Assembly (NCBI GenBank): GCA_903923175.1 | Contig: CAIXWQ010000822.1 | Coordinates: 1-48,732, forward strand | Reading direction: 5' to 3' | Origin: an uncultured delta proteobacterium | Lineage (GTDB): Bacteria; Myxococcota_A; Polyangia; Polyangiales; JADJMO01 | DNA length: 48,732 nucleotides | Part shown: one piece after another, positions 1 to 8,150 of the stretch | How positions within the stretch are numbered: position 1 is the first letter of the stretch | Layout of the letters: each line of letters begins with the position of its first letter | Made by a program: the position numbers and the translations under genes | The notes under the pieces: model-generated | The model's input: only the letters and a program-made list of their open reading frames with translations | Told to the model about the DNA's origin: nothing | Database searches by the model: none

Positions 1-457
1 CCGCGGCGGGCGGCGGCGGCGCGGGCGGCGGCGCCATCGGCGCCGGCGAGGCCGCGCCGTACCCGCCGAACGGCGGGATGATCCGCGACAGCCCGCTCGC
101 CAGTCCGCCCGCGAGCCCACCGAAGGGCGCGAGCTGCGTCAGCGCGCCCGCGCCGCTGCGCACCTGCAGGTAGACCTCGAGCGCCCAGGTGACGTAGCGC
201 CCGAAGAACTCGGCGAGGGCGTCGTCGCCGAGCCGCACGAGCTGCACCAGCAGCGGCAGCGGCAGCAGCTTGCCGGCGCCGCGCCCCTCCAGGAGGATCT
301 GCGCGATCGTCGCGTGGGTCAGGTCCTCGTTCGTCTTCGCGTCGACCACGCGCACGTCGGCGCCCCGACGGAGCGAGTCCGCGAGCTCCTCGAGCGTGAT
401 GTAGCGGCTCTCCTCGGTGTCGTAGAGGCGGCGGTTGCCGTACTTCTTCACGAGCAT
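1..457 (-). CDS. phaR: PhaR-type polyhydroxyalkanoate synthesis regulator, N-terminal part
   Basis: The reading frame opens at ATG 457 and runs off the left edge of the window, giving 152 visible residues without a stop. The first ~60 residues match the PHB/PHA accumulation regulator DNA-binding domain: KKYGNRRLYDTEESRYITL is near the start, followed by VVDAKTNEDLT and IAQILLE. A helical segment with EFFGRYVTWALEVYLQV and a Gly/Pro/Ala-rich tail (APMAPPPAPPPP) follow. In known systems PhaR represses phasin and its own gene and is released by nascent PHA granules. No clear Shine-Dalgarno precedes the ATG. A near-palindromic TTGGTGCG-C-CGCAACAA site lies 53 bp upstream, consistent with autoregulation. 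The C-terminus is not seen, so its length cannot be judged. Confidence 0.85.
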   Translation of the reverse strand, partial: MLVKKYGNRRLYDTEESRYITLEELADSLRRGADVRVVDAKTNEDLTHATIAQILLEGRGAGKLLPLPLLVQLVRLGDDALAEFFGRYVTWALEVYLQVRSGAGALTQLAPFGGLAGGLASGLSRIIPPFGGYGAASPAPMAPPPAPPPPAA

Positions 458-509
458 GGTGCGGTGCGAAGCATAGCGCCCAGGCCGCCCGGACGGAAAC
501 GATGCGCCG

Positions 510-526
510 TTGGTGCGCCGCAACAA
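510..526. promoter_or_regulatory. Putative PhaR-type operator, copy 1
   Basis: TTGGTGCG-C-CGCAACAA is a 17-bp dyad with 7 of 8 positions matching between the arms. It lies 53 bp upstream of the phaR start codon. It shares its right arm with a palindrome upstream of the FabH-like gene at 6557-6573. TGC/GCA half-sites are reported for PhaR proteins of other proteobacteria; that this protein binds here is inference. Confidence 0.45.
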
Positions 527-576
527 TCGTCGCCTTGACCGGGCTCGTTCTCCGCGTTAACTCGCTGAAACCCGCC

Positions 577-593
577 GTGGTGCGGCGCACAAA
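577..593. promoter_or_regulatory. Putative operator, copy 2 (degenerate)
   Basis: GTGGTGCG-G-CGCACAAA matches 6 of 8 dyad positions. Its centre is 67 bp from the centre of the first copy, roughly 6.5 helical turns. Its distance to the lipoprotein start at 809 is about 215 bp. It is weaker than the sites at 510 and 6557. Confidence 0.3.
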
Positions 594-808
594 ATAGGGG
601 GCGTGGCGATGTCGGGCCTGACGCGATCGGTTCGGACGAGGGCGAGGCGCGCGGCGGCGTGCGACGCGACCTCTTTCGCCCCGGGCACGCGTCTCGACCA
701 GCTCGGCGGTACCAGGACGGCGCGGATCGACGCGCACCTCGGTATCCTGGCGTCACGCTTCCTCGCCGTGTCGCTCCCTTCGTCCGCCGTCGCCTGAGAG
801 AAACCACC

Positions 809-1831
809 ATGCGTCGCACTTCATCGTCGTTCGTCGCGCAGCTCTCTCTGTTCTCGTCGCTGTCGCTGTCGCTGGCGGCGATCGGCGCGCTGGCGAGCGG
901 CTGCTCGGCCGGCAAGGAGTCCATCGTCGAGACCTGCAACCTCGGCTCGGACTGCGCCTCCGGGATCTGCAGCTCGGCGGGGGTCTGCGTCCCGCCGCCC
1001 GACGCGGCGATCGACACCGGCAGCACGGTCGACACCGGCTCGCCGGACACGGCGGTCGCCGATGCCCCGGCCGACGCCAAGGCCGACACGCAGGCGAGCG
1101 ACGCGCCGAGCACCACCTGCGTCCCCAACAACGACTTCGTGATCACGCCGCAGGAGCTGCCGCTCGGCCCGGGGCTGAAGGCGACGTACCGAACGGCGAC
1201 GACCGTCACCGTCGACACCACCGGCGCCGCGCAGGCCGACGGCACGCGCAAGTGGGACTTCTCCAAAGCGCTGGCGGGCGACACCGACGTGCTGCTCGTC
1301 ACCTCGTCCCCGACCGGAACCTGGTGGGCGAGCTCGTTCCCGACCGCGACCTACGCGGTGCCGCTCTCGAGCACCACCACCGTGCTCGGCGTCTTCAAGC
1401 TCGACGCGGCGGCGCTCTCGCTGCTCGGCGTGGTGTCGCCGACCGACACGACGCTCACCACGAAGACCAACATCGCCTACGGCACGCCGGTCCCCGTCAC
1501 GAAGTTCAACCTCGCGATGGGGAGCAAGTGGACCACGACCTCGCAGGTGACCGGCACCTACAACGGGGTCTCGCCCTACATCTACACGGAGAAATACGAC
1601 ATCTCCGTCGACGCGAAGGGGCAGCTGACGACCCCCTACGGCACCTTCCCGGTGCTGCGCGTGAGCACGCTGCTCACCAAGACGATCGGCCTCGTGGTCA
1701 CCTACACCCGGACGGCAGGCTACATGGCCGAGTGCTTCGGCACTGTCGCCTCGGCCGTCTCCAGCGCGGGCACGAGCGACCCCGGCGCCGAGTTCGCCAG
1801 CGCCGCCGAGCTCCGGAGGCTCGCGCCATGA
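809..1831 (+). CDS. Secreted lipoprotein of unknown function (paralogue of 4421-5287)
   Basis: This 340-residue protein starts MRRTSSSF with a hydrophobic signal and a lipobox at LASGC, so it is probably lipid-anchored. A short Cys-rich segment (CNLGSDCASGICSSAGVCV) is followed by an Asp/Ala/Thr-rich linker, a common layout of myxobacterial surface lipoproteins. The C-terminal ~230 residues form a domain without a family I can name. That domain is shared with the lipoprotein at 4421-5287: both have a WDF motif, G(T/K)W(W/Y)A(S/A)SFP, a mid-domain LLG segment, and the same ending with AECFG and AAELRRL. The first ATG was chosen because it gives an immediate signal peptide. Its stop overlaps the next start (ATGA), so translation is probably coupled with the hydrolase that follows. 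Confidence 0.8.
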   Translation: MRRTSSSFVAQLSLFSSLSLSLAAIGALASGCSAGKESIVETCNLGSDCASGICSSAGVCVPPPDAAIDTGSTVDTGSPDTAVADAPADAKADTQASDAPSTTCVPNNDFVITPQELPLGPGLKATYRTATTVTVDTTGAAQADGTRKWDFSKALAGDTDVLLVTSSPTGTWWASSFPTATYAVPLSSTTTVLGVFKLDAAALSLLGVVSPTDTTLTTKTNIAYGTPVPVTKFNLAMGSKWTTTSQVTGTYNGVSPYIYTEKYDISVDAKGQLTTPYGTFPVLRVSTLLTKTIGLVVTYTRTAGYMAECFGTVASAVSSAGTSDPGAEFASAAELRRLAP

Positions 1832-2806
1832 GCCGCCTCTCGGGCGCGTGCTCCACGATCGGCGCGGCGCTGATCGCGCTCGCCTCCTCGGGCTGCGCGA
1901 GCCTCGCCTTCCACCAGGGCGCGATGCCCGGCGAGCCGCCGAAGGCCACGTTCGCCGAGATCGACGGCGTGCGGGTTCGCTACGAGGACAAGGGCGAAGG
2001 GCCGCCGGTGGTGCTGGTCCACGGGTTCGCCTCGTCGCTCGAGAACTGGCTCACCGTCACGCCGACGCTCGCCAAGCACCACCGCGTGCTGTCGATGGAC
2101 CTCAAGGGGGTTCGGCTGGACCGATCGCCCCGAGGGGGACTACTCGCCGCCGGCGCAGGCCAAGCTCGTGCTCGCGCTGATGAAGCTGCGCGGCATCGAG
2201 CGCGCGGACGTCGTCGCGCACTCCTGGGGCGCGAGCATCGCGCTGCAGATGGCGATGCTCGAGCCCAAGCGCGTGAGCAAGCTCGCGCTCTACGACGCGT
2301 GGGTCTACGAGGAGCAGCTCCCCACGTTCTTCCTCTGGGCGCGCGCCGACGGCGTCGGCGAGTTCCTCTTCTCGACCTGGTACGAGGAGCGCGCCGACGA
2401 GCGCATCGCCTACGCCTTCTACGACAAGAAGAAGTGGCTGACCGAGCCCTTCATCGAGGCCGTGAGCCACATCTTCGATCGCCCCGGCACCGTCGCCGCG
2501 GCGCTCGCCGCCACGCGCGGTCAGCGCTTCTCGGAGTGGCAGGACAAGTACAAGACCATCCAGAACGAGGCGCTGCTCCTCTGGGGCCGCGAGGACGAGG
2601 TGACGCTGCTCTCGTTCGGCGAGCGGCTGCAGAAGGATCTCCCGCACGCCAAGCTGACCGTCTACCCGCTGTGCGGGCACTTCCCGATGATCGAGCAGGC
2701 CAGCGCCTCGACGGCCGATCTCGACGCCTACCTCGCCGCCTCGGCGCCGGTGACGGTGAACCCCGCCGACGCCGCGAAGAAATCCAAGAACGAGGAGGAG
2801 CCGTGA
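1828..2806 (+). pseudogene. Alpha/beta hydrolase lipoprotein interrupted by a one-base frameshift
   Basis: The frame opens at ATG 1828 (MSRLSGACS) with a lipobox-like SSGC and continues to VVLVHGFASSLENW and the end of strand VLSMDLKG. The reading then breaks. If one G of the five-G run at 2106-2110 is dropped, the frame continues as FGWTDRPEGDYSPPAQAK and runs to a stop at 2806. That downstream part carries the nucleophile motif VVAHSWGAS, the acid region WGREDE and the His region CGHFPMIEQ. Restored, it is a ~325-residue alpha/beta hydrolase of the haloalkane-dehalogenase/esterase type, apparently exported. All catalytic parts are intact and both flanking genes overlap it by 4 bp, so a sequencing error or very recent mutation is as likely as a real pseudogene. 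Confidence 0.75.
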
Positions 2807-4410
2807 GCGCGCGCTCGTCGATCCAGCGCCGCTTCGTCGCCGGCCTCTCCGCGTCGCTCGTCGGCCTCGTCGCGAGCCCGGCGCTCGCCACCGGCTTCTC
2901 CGACGCGGGGCAGGATCTCCACCCGCGCGACAAGACCGAGTTCGACGTCCACGGCTACTTCCGCACGCGCACCGAGGTCCTTTCGAACCTCGATCTCGAT
3001 CGCGGGCTCACCCCCTCGGGGCAGCCGCTCTTCCCGGTCCCCTCCGGCGGCGGGCAGAACTTCTTCTACGGCGACCTGCGCTTTCGCACCGACTTCGCGG
3101 CGTACGCCCTCGGCGGCGCCGTGGCGGTCAAGGCGCGCATCGACATGCTCGACGACGTGCCCATGGGCGGCAGCCCGCAGGGCGTGCCATCGGGGAGCAG
3201 CACGCAGGTCGCGGGCGGCGGCGGCGCCTTCCGCATCAAGCGCGCCTGGGGCGAGGCGCGCACGCCGATCGGCATCGTCGCGGCCGGCCGCATGGGCAAC
3301 GCGTGGGGGCTCGGCATGCTCGCCAACGGCGGCGACTGCCCCGACTGCGACAGCGGCGACGCGCAGGACCGCATCGCGTTCGTGACCGCGGTCGGCGGGC
3401 TGATCTGGGCCGCGGCCTACGACCTCTCGTGGATCGGCCCGACCGACTGGCGCAAGGACGGCGTCCGTCAGCTCGGCTGGGCGCCGTCGACCGACGTGCA
3501 CACCGTGACGTTCGCGGCGATGCGCTGGAACGACGACCTCGCGCACGAGCGCCGCAAGGCCGCCGGCAAGGCGACGGTGAACTACGGCGCGTACCTGTCG
3601 CACCGCTGGCAGACCGACGACGCGCCGTACGCGTACCTGCCGATCGCGGCCTCGGCGACGCCCGGCACCTCTCCGGTGATGGCGCGCGGCTTCACCGCGA
3701 CCGCGATCGACGGCTGGCTGCGGTTCGTCGCCCCCGGCATCCGCGTCGAGGTCGAGGGGGCCGTGCTCACCACCACCATCGCGCAGCCGTCGCTGCTGCC
3801 GGGCGTCAGCTCGAACCACGACGTCAAGGGGACGCAGATCGGCGTCGCGCTCGAGAGCGAATTCGGCGAGCCGACCGACGCGTTCTCGGGCGGCCTCGAC
3901 ATGGGCTTCGCGAGCGGCAACGACGCGCCGGGCTTCGGCGTGACGAGCGATCCGACCGCGCCGCTCGCCAAGAAGGGCGATCTCGACGGCATCCAGATCG
4001 ACCTGTCGAACCCGAACCAGCGCCGGGCCGACGCCTTCCGCTTCCACTCGGACTACCGCGTCGATCGCATCCTGTTCCGCGAGATCATCGGCACCGTCAC
4101 CGGCGCCGCCTACGTCCGCCCGCACGCGCGGTTCGATCTGTTCAAGGTCGGCACCGGCGCGCTGCGCGCGATGGTCGCCGCCATCGGCTCCTTCGCCGAC
4201 TACACGCAGAACGCGCCGGGGCAGAAGAAGCCCCTCGGGATCGAGATCGATCCGACGCTCGCCTACACGAGCCACGACGGCTTCGGCCTCGCGCTCGAGT
4301 ACGCGGTGCTCTTCCCGCTCGCCGGCCTCGACAACCCCTCGGTGGGGGCTGCGGGCCTCACGGCCAAGCCGGCGCAGCTCTTCCGGCTGCGCCTCGCGTA
4401 CGCGTTCTGA
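2803..4410 (+). CDS. Outer-membrane beta-barrel protein, TIGR04551-like
   Basis: This 535-residue protein starts at GTG 2803, which overlaps the stop of the hydrolase (GTGA), with GAGGAGGAG just upstream as ribosome binding site. Residues ~10-30 form a signal peptide ending near SPALATG. The mature protein begins with DVHGYFRTRTEVLSNLDL and alternates amphipathic strands rich in Gly, Tyr and Arg. It ends in FRLRLAYAF, with the terminal aromatic residue expected for barrel insertion. The pattern resembles the myxobacterial TIGR04551 family as I remember it; I could not run a profile. Its position between a secreted hydrolase and a lipoprotein suggests it passes the hydrolase product, or anchors the complex, at the outer membrane. 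Confidence 0.75.
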   Translation: MSARSSIQRRFVAGLSASLVGLVASPALATGFSDAGQDLHPRDKTEFDVHGYFRTRTEVLSNLDLDRGLTPSGQPLFPVPSGGGQNFFYGDLRFRTDFAAYALGGAVAVKARIDMLDDVPMGGSPQGVPSGSSTQVAGGGGAFRIKRAWGEARTPIGIVAAGRMGNAWGLGMLANGGDCPDCDSGDAQDRIAFVTAVGGLIWAAAYDLSWIGPTDWRKDGVRQLGWAPSTDVHTVTFAAMRWNDDLAHERRKAAGKATVNYGAYLSHRWQTDDAPYAYLPIAASATPGTSPVMARGFTATAIDGWLRFVAPGIRVEVEGAVLTTTIAQPSLLPGVSSNHDVKGTQIGVALESEFGEPTDAFSGGLDMGFASGNDAPGFGVTSDPTAPLAKKGDLDGIQIDLSNPNQRRADAFRFHSDYRVDRILFREIIGTVTGAAYVRPHARFDLFKVGTGALRAMVAAIGSFADYTQNAPGQKKPLGIEIDPTLAYTSHDGFGLALEYAVLFPLAGLDNPSVGAAGLTAKPAQLFRLRLAYAF

Positions 4411-4420
4411 GAGGTCGACG

Positions 4421-5287
4421 ATGCGGCTCCCCAAGCTCCACACGATCCTGTCACTGCTGCCGATCCTCGCGACGGCGCTCGCGCTCACGCAGGTGGGCTG
4501 TGGCACCAACGTCACCGCGGGCGGGCACGACGCCTACGTCGGCGGCGAGGTCGCGCCGCTGCAGTGCGCGCCCAACGTCGACGGCGTGCTCACGGCCAAC
4601 GAGCTGCTGACGGTGTTCGACACGCCGGTGAGCTACCTCGAGAACCCGGCCGGCAAGACCCGCACGGTCGACGTCGTCGGGGTGACCGCCAAGAACGGCG
4701 CGATCACCTGGGACTTCGGCGCCGACTACGCCGACGACGCCGCGCTCAGCGTGACGGTCACCACGCTCACCGGCAAGTGGTACGCGGCCTCGTTCCCCGG
4801 CGGGCAGTTCGTCACGCCGCAGGACGCCGCGCACACGCTCGAGGCCATCTATCGCCGCGACGACGCGGGGGTGTACCTGCTAGGCCTCGCCTCCACCGAC
4901 CCGGCGCCGAAAGAGGGGCAGACGCTGATCGTCTACGACGCCGGGATCGTGGTGGCGAAGTTCCCCATGTCGGCCGGCACGACCTGGGTCGCCAAGGGGA
5001 ACGTGATCAACGGCAAGATCCGTGGCCTCCAATACGCCGGCGCCGACATCTACGAGGTCACCGACGACGCCGTCGGGCGCGTGGTGCTCCACGACTTCAC
5101 GTTCGACGCCGTGCACCGCGTCCGCACGAAGGTCACCGTCTCGCCCTCGGCGGGGGCGACCGTCGTCACGCGGCAGGTCTCGTTCTTCGCCGAGTGTTTC
5201 GGCGAGATCACGCGCGTCGTCTCGCAGAACAACGAGCCGAACGCCGACTTCACCACCGCCGCGGAGCTGCGGCGGCTCGGCAAGTAG
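4421..5287 (+). CDS. Secreted lipoprotein (paralogue of 809-1831)
   Basis: This 288-residue protein has a signal peptide ending in the lipobox TQVGC and starts at ATG 4421 behind a GAGGT ribosome binding site, 10 bp after the barrel gene. It lacks the Cys-rich segment and long linker of its paralogue but keeps the C-terminal domain: ITWDFGADY, GKWYAASFPGGQF, GVYLLGLASTD, FFAECFGEITRVVS and AAELRRLGK. It is the last gene of the operon and is followed by a GC-rich hairpin. The function is unknown. Duplicate lipoproteins at both ends of one operon suggest two subunits of one surface assembly. Confidence 0.8.
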   Translation: MRLPKLHTILSLLPILATALALTQVGCGTNVTAGGHDAYVGGEVAPLQCAPNVDGVLTANELLTVFDTPVSYLENPAGKTRTVDVVGVTAKNGAITWDFGADYADDAALSVTVTTLTGKWYAASFPGGQFVTPQDAAHTLEAIYRRDDAGVYLLGLASTDPAPKEGQTLIVYDAGIVVAKFPMSAGTTWVAKGNVINGKIRGLQYAGADIYEVTDDAVGRVVLHDFTFDAVHRVRTKVTVSPSAGATVVTRQVSFFAECFGEITRVVSQNNEPNADFTTAAELRRLGK

Positions 5288-5313
5288 CGACCTCTCTCTC
5301 GCGCGCCCGCGGA

Positions 5314-5338
5314 GCGCGCGGGGCTCACGCCCGCGCGC
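5314..5338. terminator. GC-rich hairpin between convergent genes
   Basis: GCGCGCGGG (5314-5322) pairs perfectly with CCCGCGCGC (5330-5338) around a 7-base loop. It sits between the stop of the plus-strand lipoprotein and the stop of the minus-strand FabH-like gene. There is no T-run on either side, so it may act as a weak or factor-assisted bidirectional terminator. Confidence 0.4.
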
Positions 5339-5365
5339 CCCGAGGTGACGCCGCCCCTCGGAGGA

Positions 5366-6391
5366 TCAGAGCTCGCCCCAGCGCACGACGCTGGCGGCCC
5401 ACGCGTAGCCGATGCCGGCGGCGATCATGCACACGACGGTGCCGGGCTTGATCTTCCCCGCCTCGAGCCCGAGGTGGAGCGAGAGCACCTGATCGATCTG
5501 GCCGATGTGGCCGTAGTCGCGCAGGTAGGTCGTCTGGTCCTCGCGCAGGCCGAGCTGCTCGAGCAGCGACTTGTGCATCGACGGCTTGAAGTGGAGCACC
5601 GCGAGGTAGCCGATGTCCTTGCGGGTCAGCTTCGACTTCTCGAGCGCGCGGTCGATGCACTGGAACCAGTTCGGCATCGAAACGTCGTTGAGCCGGTTCT
5701 TCATGTGCTCGGGGTCGAGCAGGTCGAGCGACTTGTAGGCCTGAGCGAGGTTCTCGCTGGTGATCGGGGCCACGGTGCCGCCGATGCGACAGCCGGCGTC
5801 GCGGGCGAGGCTGCCGTCGGTGATGACGTGGGTGCCGAGCAGCAGGTTCTTGCGGGCGCCGCGCTCGAGGATCACCGCGCAGGCGCCGGCCGCCAGGTTG
5901 AACATCATCGACATGGTCGAGTTCGAGAAGTCGACGTGGTCGCCGTTGCGGTAGCCGCCGACGACCATGATCGAGCGCACGTCGGGATCGGCGAGGAGCA
6001 TGTCCTTCGCCATCTTCATCGCCGCGAGGAGCGAGCAGCAGCGCTGCTGCACGTCGATCGCCCACGCGTTGCGGGCGCCGATGCGCTCCTGGATGTAGAT
6101 GCCCGAGGTGGTGAGCGGGTACTCCTTCCACTCCTCGCCGATGCACAAGATCACGTCGATCTTCATCGGGTCGTAGCCGGTGCGGGCCAGGCAATCGAGC
6201 CCGGCGCGCGCGCCCATCTCCTGCGTGCCGTCGTCGGGGCCGGGGATGCTCTTCTGGTCGAAGCCGAGCTTCTCCCGGATGGCCTTCTCGGTCCATTTGC
6301 CGCCCGTCGCCGCCGCGACCTCGGCGGCGCTGATCGTCGTCTTCGGGATGTAGAGGCCGTAGCCGACCAGGCCGACAGTGTTCTCGCTCAT
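5366..6391 (-). CDS. FabH-like 3-oxoacyl-ACP synthase III family protein
   Basis: This 341-residue thiolase-fold protein has the usual KAS III length. The nucleophile is Cys118 in DVQQRCCSL, where E. coli FabH has DVAAACAGF. His267 in AVLHFKPSMH fits FabH His244. The third catalytic position, Asn274 in FabH (HGNTSAAS), is His295 here (DYGHIGQ), giving a Cys-His-His triad as in KAS I/II. Such enzymes condense an acyl-CoA with a malonyl or similar unit. Here the donor and acceptor cannot be predicted. The gene is divergent from the MFS-lipase-PHA-synthase run, and a perfect 15-bp palindrome lies about 170 bp upstream. This places it in the same hydroxyacyl/PHA context. A GAGGG element precedes the ATG. 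Confidence 0.82.
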   Translation of the reverse strand: MSENTVGLVGYGLYIPKTTISAAEVAAATGGKWTEKAIREKLGFDQKSIPGPDDGTQEMGARAGLDCLARTGYDPMKIDVILCIGEEWKEYPLTTSGIYIQERIGARNAWAIDVQQRCCSLLAAMKMAKDMLLADPDVRSIMVVGGYRNGDHVDFSNSTMSMMFNLAAGACAVILERGARKNLLLGTHVITDGSLARDAGCRIGGTVAPITSENLAQAYKSLDLLDPEHMKNRLNDVSMPNWFQCIDRALEKSKLTRKDIGYLAVLHFKPSMHKSLLEQLGLREDQTTYLRDYGHIGQIDQVLSLHLGLEAGKIKPGTVVCMIAAGIGYAWAASVVRWGEL

Positions 6392-6556
6392 GTCCGTGCC
6401 CTCGCTGGTGCCCTGCGCGCGTCCCGGACTCCCACGCCACCGAGCGGCCGAGTCGCCGTCGCGGGGGGGCCGGAGGGGGCGCGTGGGCCGTCCTCCGACG
6501 AAGGTCGATGGGGTCGGCCCGGCCGATGCGCGCGCCAGCCATCTCTATCCATGGTT

Positions 6557-6573
6557 TTGTTGCAGTGCAACAT
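6557..6573. promoter_or_regulatory. Putative operator, perfect palindrome
   Basis: TGTTGCA-G-TGCAACA (6558-6572) is a perfect 15-bp dyad, extended on the left to TTGTTGCA. It is the best copy of the motif also seen at 510-526 upstream of phaR. Read on the minus strand, TTGCAC inside the dyad followed 17 bases later by TAGAGA could be a promoter for the FabH-like gene, which would place the operator over its -35 box. The promoter reading is tentative. Confidence 0.5.
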
Positions 6574-6749
6574 CAAATGAGCGGCGCGCCCTTTGGAGTC
6601 CGGGGCGTGGACACCTGAGACGTCGGCCCCTGGCGCGGGGTCACTCACCGTCATGACGCGCATATTTGTGCGTCAAACGCGCGATGCGTGCGCGCTCGCC
6701 CCGCGTCGGATTCCCATTGATCTCTCTCGCGAGCCTGGCAGAGTCCGCG

Positions 6750-6766
6750 CTTGTGCGGCGCAACAC
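6750..6766. promoter_or_regulatory. Putative operator, degenerate copy upstream of MFS gene
   Basis: CTTGTGCG-G-CGCAACAC keeps the right arm CGCAACA of the 510-526 site but matches only 5 of 8 positions across the dyad. It ends 43 bp before the MFS start at 6810, a typical place for a repressor site. Confidence 0.3.
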
Positions 6767-6809
6767 GCGCGGCACGAAATACGCAATCGCGGGCGCGGGA
6801 CTCGATTCC

Positions 6810-8078
6810 ATGGCGTTCAAGGCGAGCCACAAGGTCGGGCTGGCGCTCGTGCTTTGCTACTTGGTGGCGTGGCTCGATCGCATGGCCATCAGCATGACCA
6901 TCCCCTCGATCCAGAGGGAGCTCGGGGTGGGTGCGCGCGAGACGGGCTGGATGGTCAGCGCCTTCTTCCTCGGCTACGCGCTCTTCCAGATCCCGGGCGG
7001 CACGCTCGCCGATCGGATCGGCCCGCGCCGCGTGATCCTCGCCGCCCTGGCCTGGTGGTCCGTGTTCACGGCGCTCACCGGGCAGGTCGCGGGGCTCGCC
7101 TCGATGCTCGGCACGCGCTTCCTCTTCGGCATCGGCGAGGGGGTCTTCCCCGCCTCCGTCTGGAAGGTGCTCGGCAACTGGTTCACCAAGAAGAACCGGG
7201 CCACCGCGAACGCCCTCGTCATCTCCTCGATCGCGCTCGGCCCCGCGCTCACGCCGTGGGTGCTGCGCCCCATCCTCGCGCGCTGGGGTTGGCGCAGCTG
7301 CTTCCTCTTCCTCGGCGCCATGGGCGTCGTCTGCGTGCTCGTCGCCCACCGGTTCATCGCCAGCTCGATCCGCGAGGCGCGCGCGGTGCCGGCCGAGGAG
7401 CTCGCCGAGTACGAGGCCGACGAGCGCTCGCAGGCGGCCAACGCCGAGGGGACCATCCAGACCAGCAGCCTCGGCGGGCTGCTGCGCGTGCCGATCGTGT
7501 GGGTGCTGTTCCTGGTGGCCTTGGTCGCCAACGTCGCCATGTACGGCTGGCTGACCTGGCTCCCGACCTATCTCGAGAAGGTGCGCGGGCTCGATCTCAA
7601 GGGGATGACGGTGGGCGCCTCGCTGCCGTTCGTCTTCGGGACCATCGGCTGCGTGCTCGGCGGCTGGGTCTCCGACCGGTTCTTCCGCGGTCGCCGCAAG
7701 TACCTCATCGTCGCCTGCCTCGTGCTCGGCGGGCTCTGCCTGTTCGCGTTCACGCGCGTGCAGGACAAGACGATGTACATGGTCGCCCAGTGCGCGGCCG
7801 GCTTCCTGCTCTTCATGGGGTCGGCGGCCATCTGGGCGCTCCCCATGATCCTGCTGCCGACGCGCCTGATGGGCGCCGGCTCGGGCTTCATCAACACCGG
7901 CGGGCAGATCGGCGGCGTGCTCTCCGGCGTCCTCATCGGCGGGTACGTCTCGTACCGCGGTGAGAACTACGCCGCCGGCTTCGAGCTGATGCTGGGCGCG
8001 CTGGCCGTCGCCGCGCTGCTCGTGCTCGTCGGAATCCACGAGTCCGCGCTCCCGAGGAGCCCCGAGCCCGCGCGCTGA
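6810..8078 (+). CDS. MFS transporter, ACS (organic anion) family-like
   Basis: This 422-residue protein has about twelve hydrophobic segments. It starts MAFKASHKVG, with a first helix around LVLCYLVAWLDRMAIS, then the family signature GGTLADRIGPRR between helices 2 and 3. A second-half loop WVSDRFFRGRRKY is in the equivalent position. This pattern fits the anion:cation symporter branch (hexuronate/galactonate-type permeases), which imports organic acids across the inner membrane. The ATG at 6810 gives a normal N-terminus. It is the first of a co-directional run (transporter, lipase, barrel, CoA-transferase, PHA-synthase-like), so a hydroxyacid or fatty-acid derivative released by the lipase is a reasonable substrate guess. 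Confidence 0.8.
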   Translation: MAFKASHKVGLALVLCYLVAWLDRMAISMTIPSIQRELGVGARETGWMVSAFFLGYALFQIPGGTLADRIGPRRVILAALAWWSVFTALTGQVAGLASMLGTRFLFGIGEGVFPASVWKVLGNWFTKKNRATANALVISSIALGPALTPWVLRPILARWGWRSCFLFLGAMGVVCVLVAHRFIASSIREARAVPAEELAEYEADERSQAANAEGTIQTSSLGGLLRVPIVWVLFLVALVANVAMYGWLTWLPTYLEKVRGLDLKGMTVGASLPFVFGTIGCVLGGWVSDRFFRGRRKYLIVACLVLGGLCLFAFTRVQDKTMYMVAQCAAGFLLFMGSAAIWALPMILLPTRLMGAGSGFINTGGQIGGVLSGVLIGGYVSYRGENYAAGFELMLGALAVAALLVLVGIHESALPRSPEPAR

Positions 8079-8150
8079 TCGGCGGCCTCCTCGCTTCGAC
8101 TTCGCTCGTCCCCATCGGCGCCTCTCCGCGCCTCCCCAGGAGTCTCACCC

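Larger units (their letters stand above)
458..808. other. Divergent intergenic region between phaR and the lipoprotein operon
   Basis: These 351 bases separate the minus-strand phaR from the plus-strand operon starting at 809. I see no credible gene; the short reading frames here are poor in recognisable motifs. The region holds two related dyads (510-526 and 577-593) and must contain promoters for both directions, but I cannot place -35/-10 boxes with confidence. Confidence 0.6.
6392..6809. other. Divergent intergenic region between FabH-like and MFS genes
   Basis: These 418 bases contain no convincing gene. A longer MFS frame could open at 6666, but its extra 48 residues are Arg-rich and unlike a transporter N-terminus. 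The region holds a perfect 15-bp palindrome (6558-6572) and a related imperfect dyad (6750-6766), so it is probably a shared control region. Confidence 0.6.

Noticed and set aside
448-1302. A 284-codon minus-strand frame upstream of phaR
   Set aside because: It overlaps the lipoprotein gene, is Arg/Ser/Pro-rich without domain, and would run over phaR in another frame.
5345-6580. A 411-codon plus-strand frame opposite the FabH-like gene
   Set aside because: It is a repetitive Val/Ala/Glu/His shadow; the minus strand has a complete thiolase fold with its nucleophile Cys.
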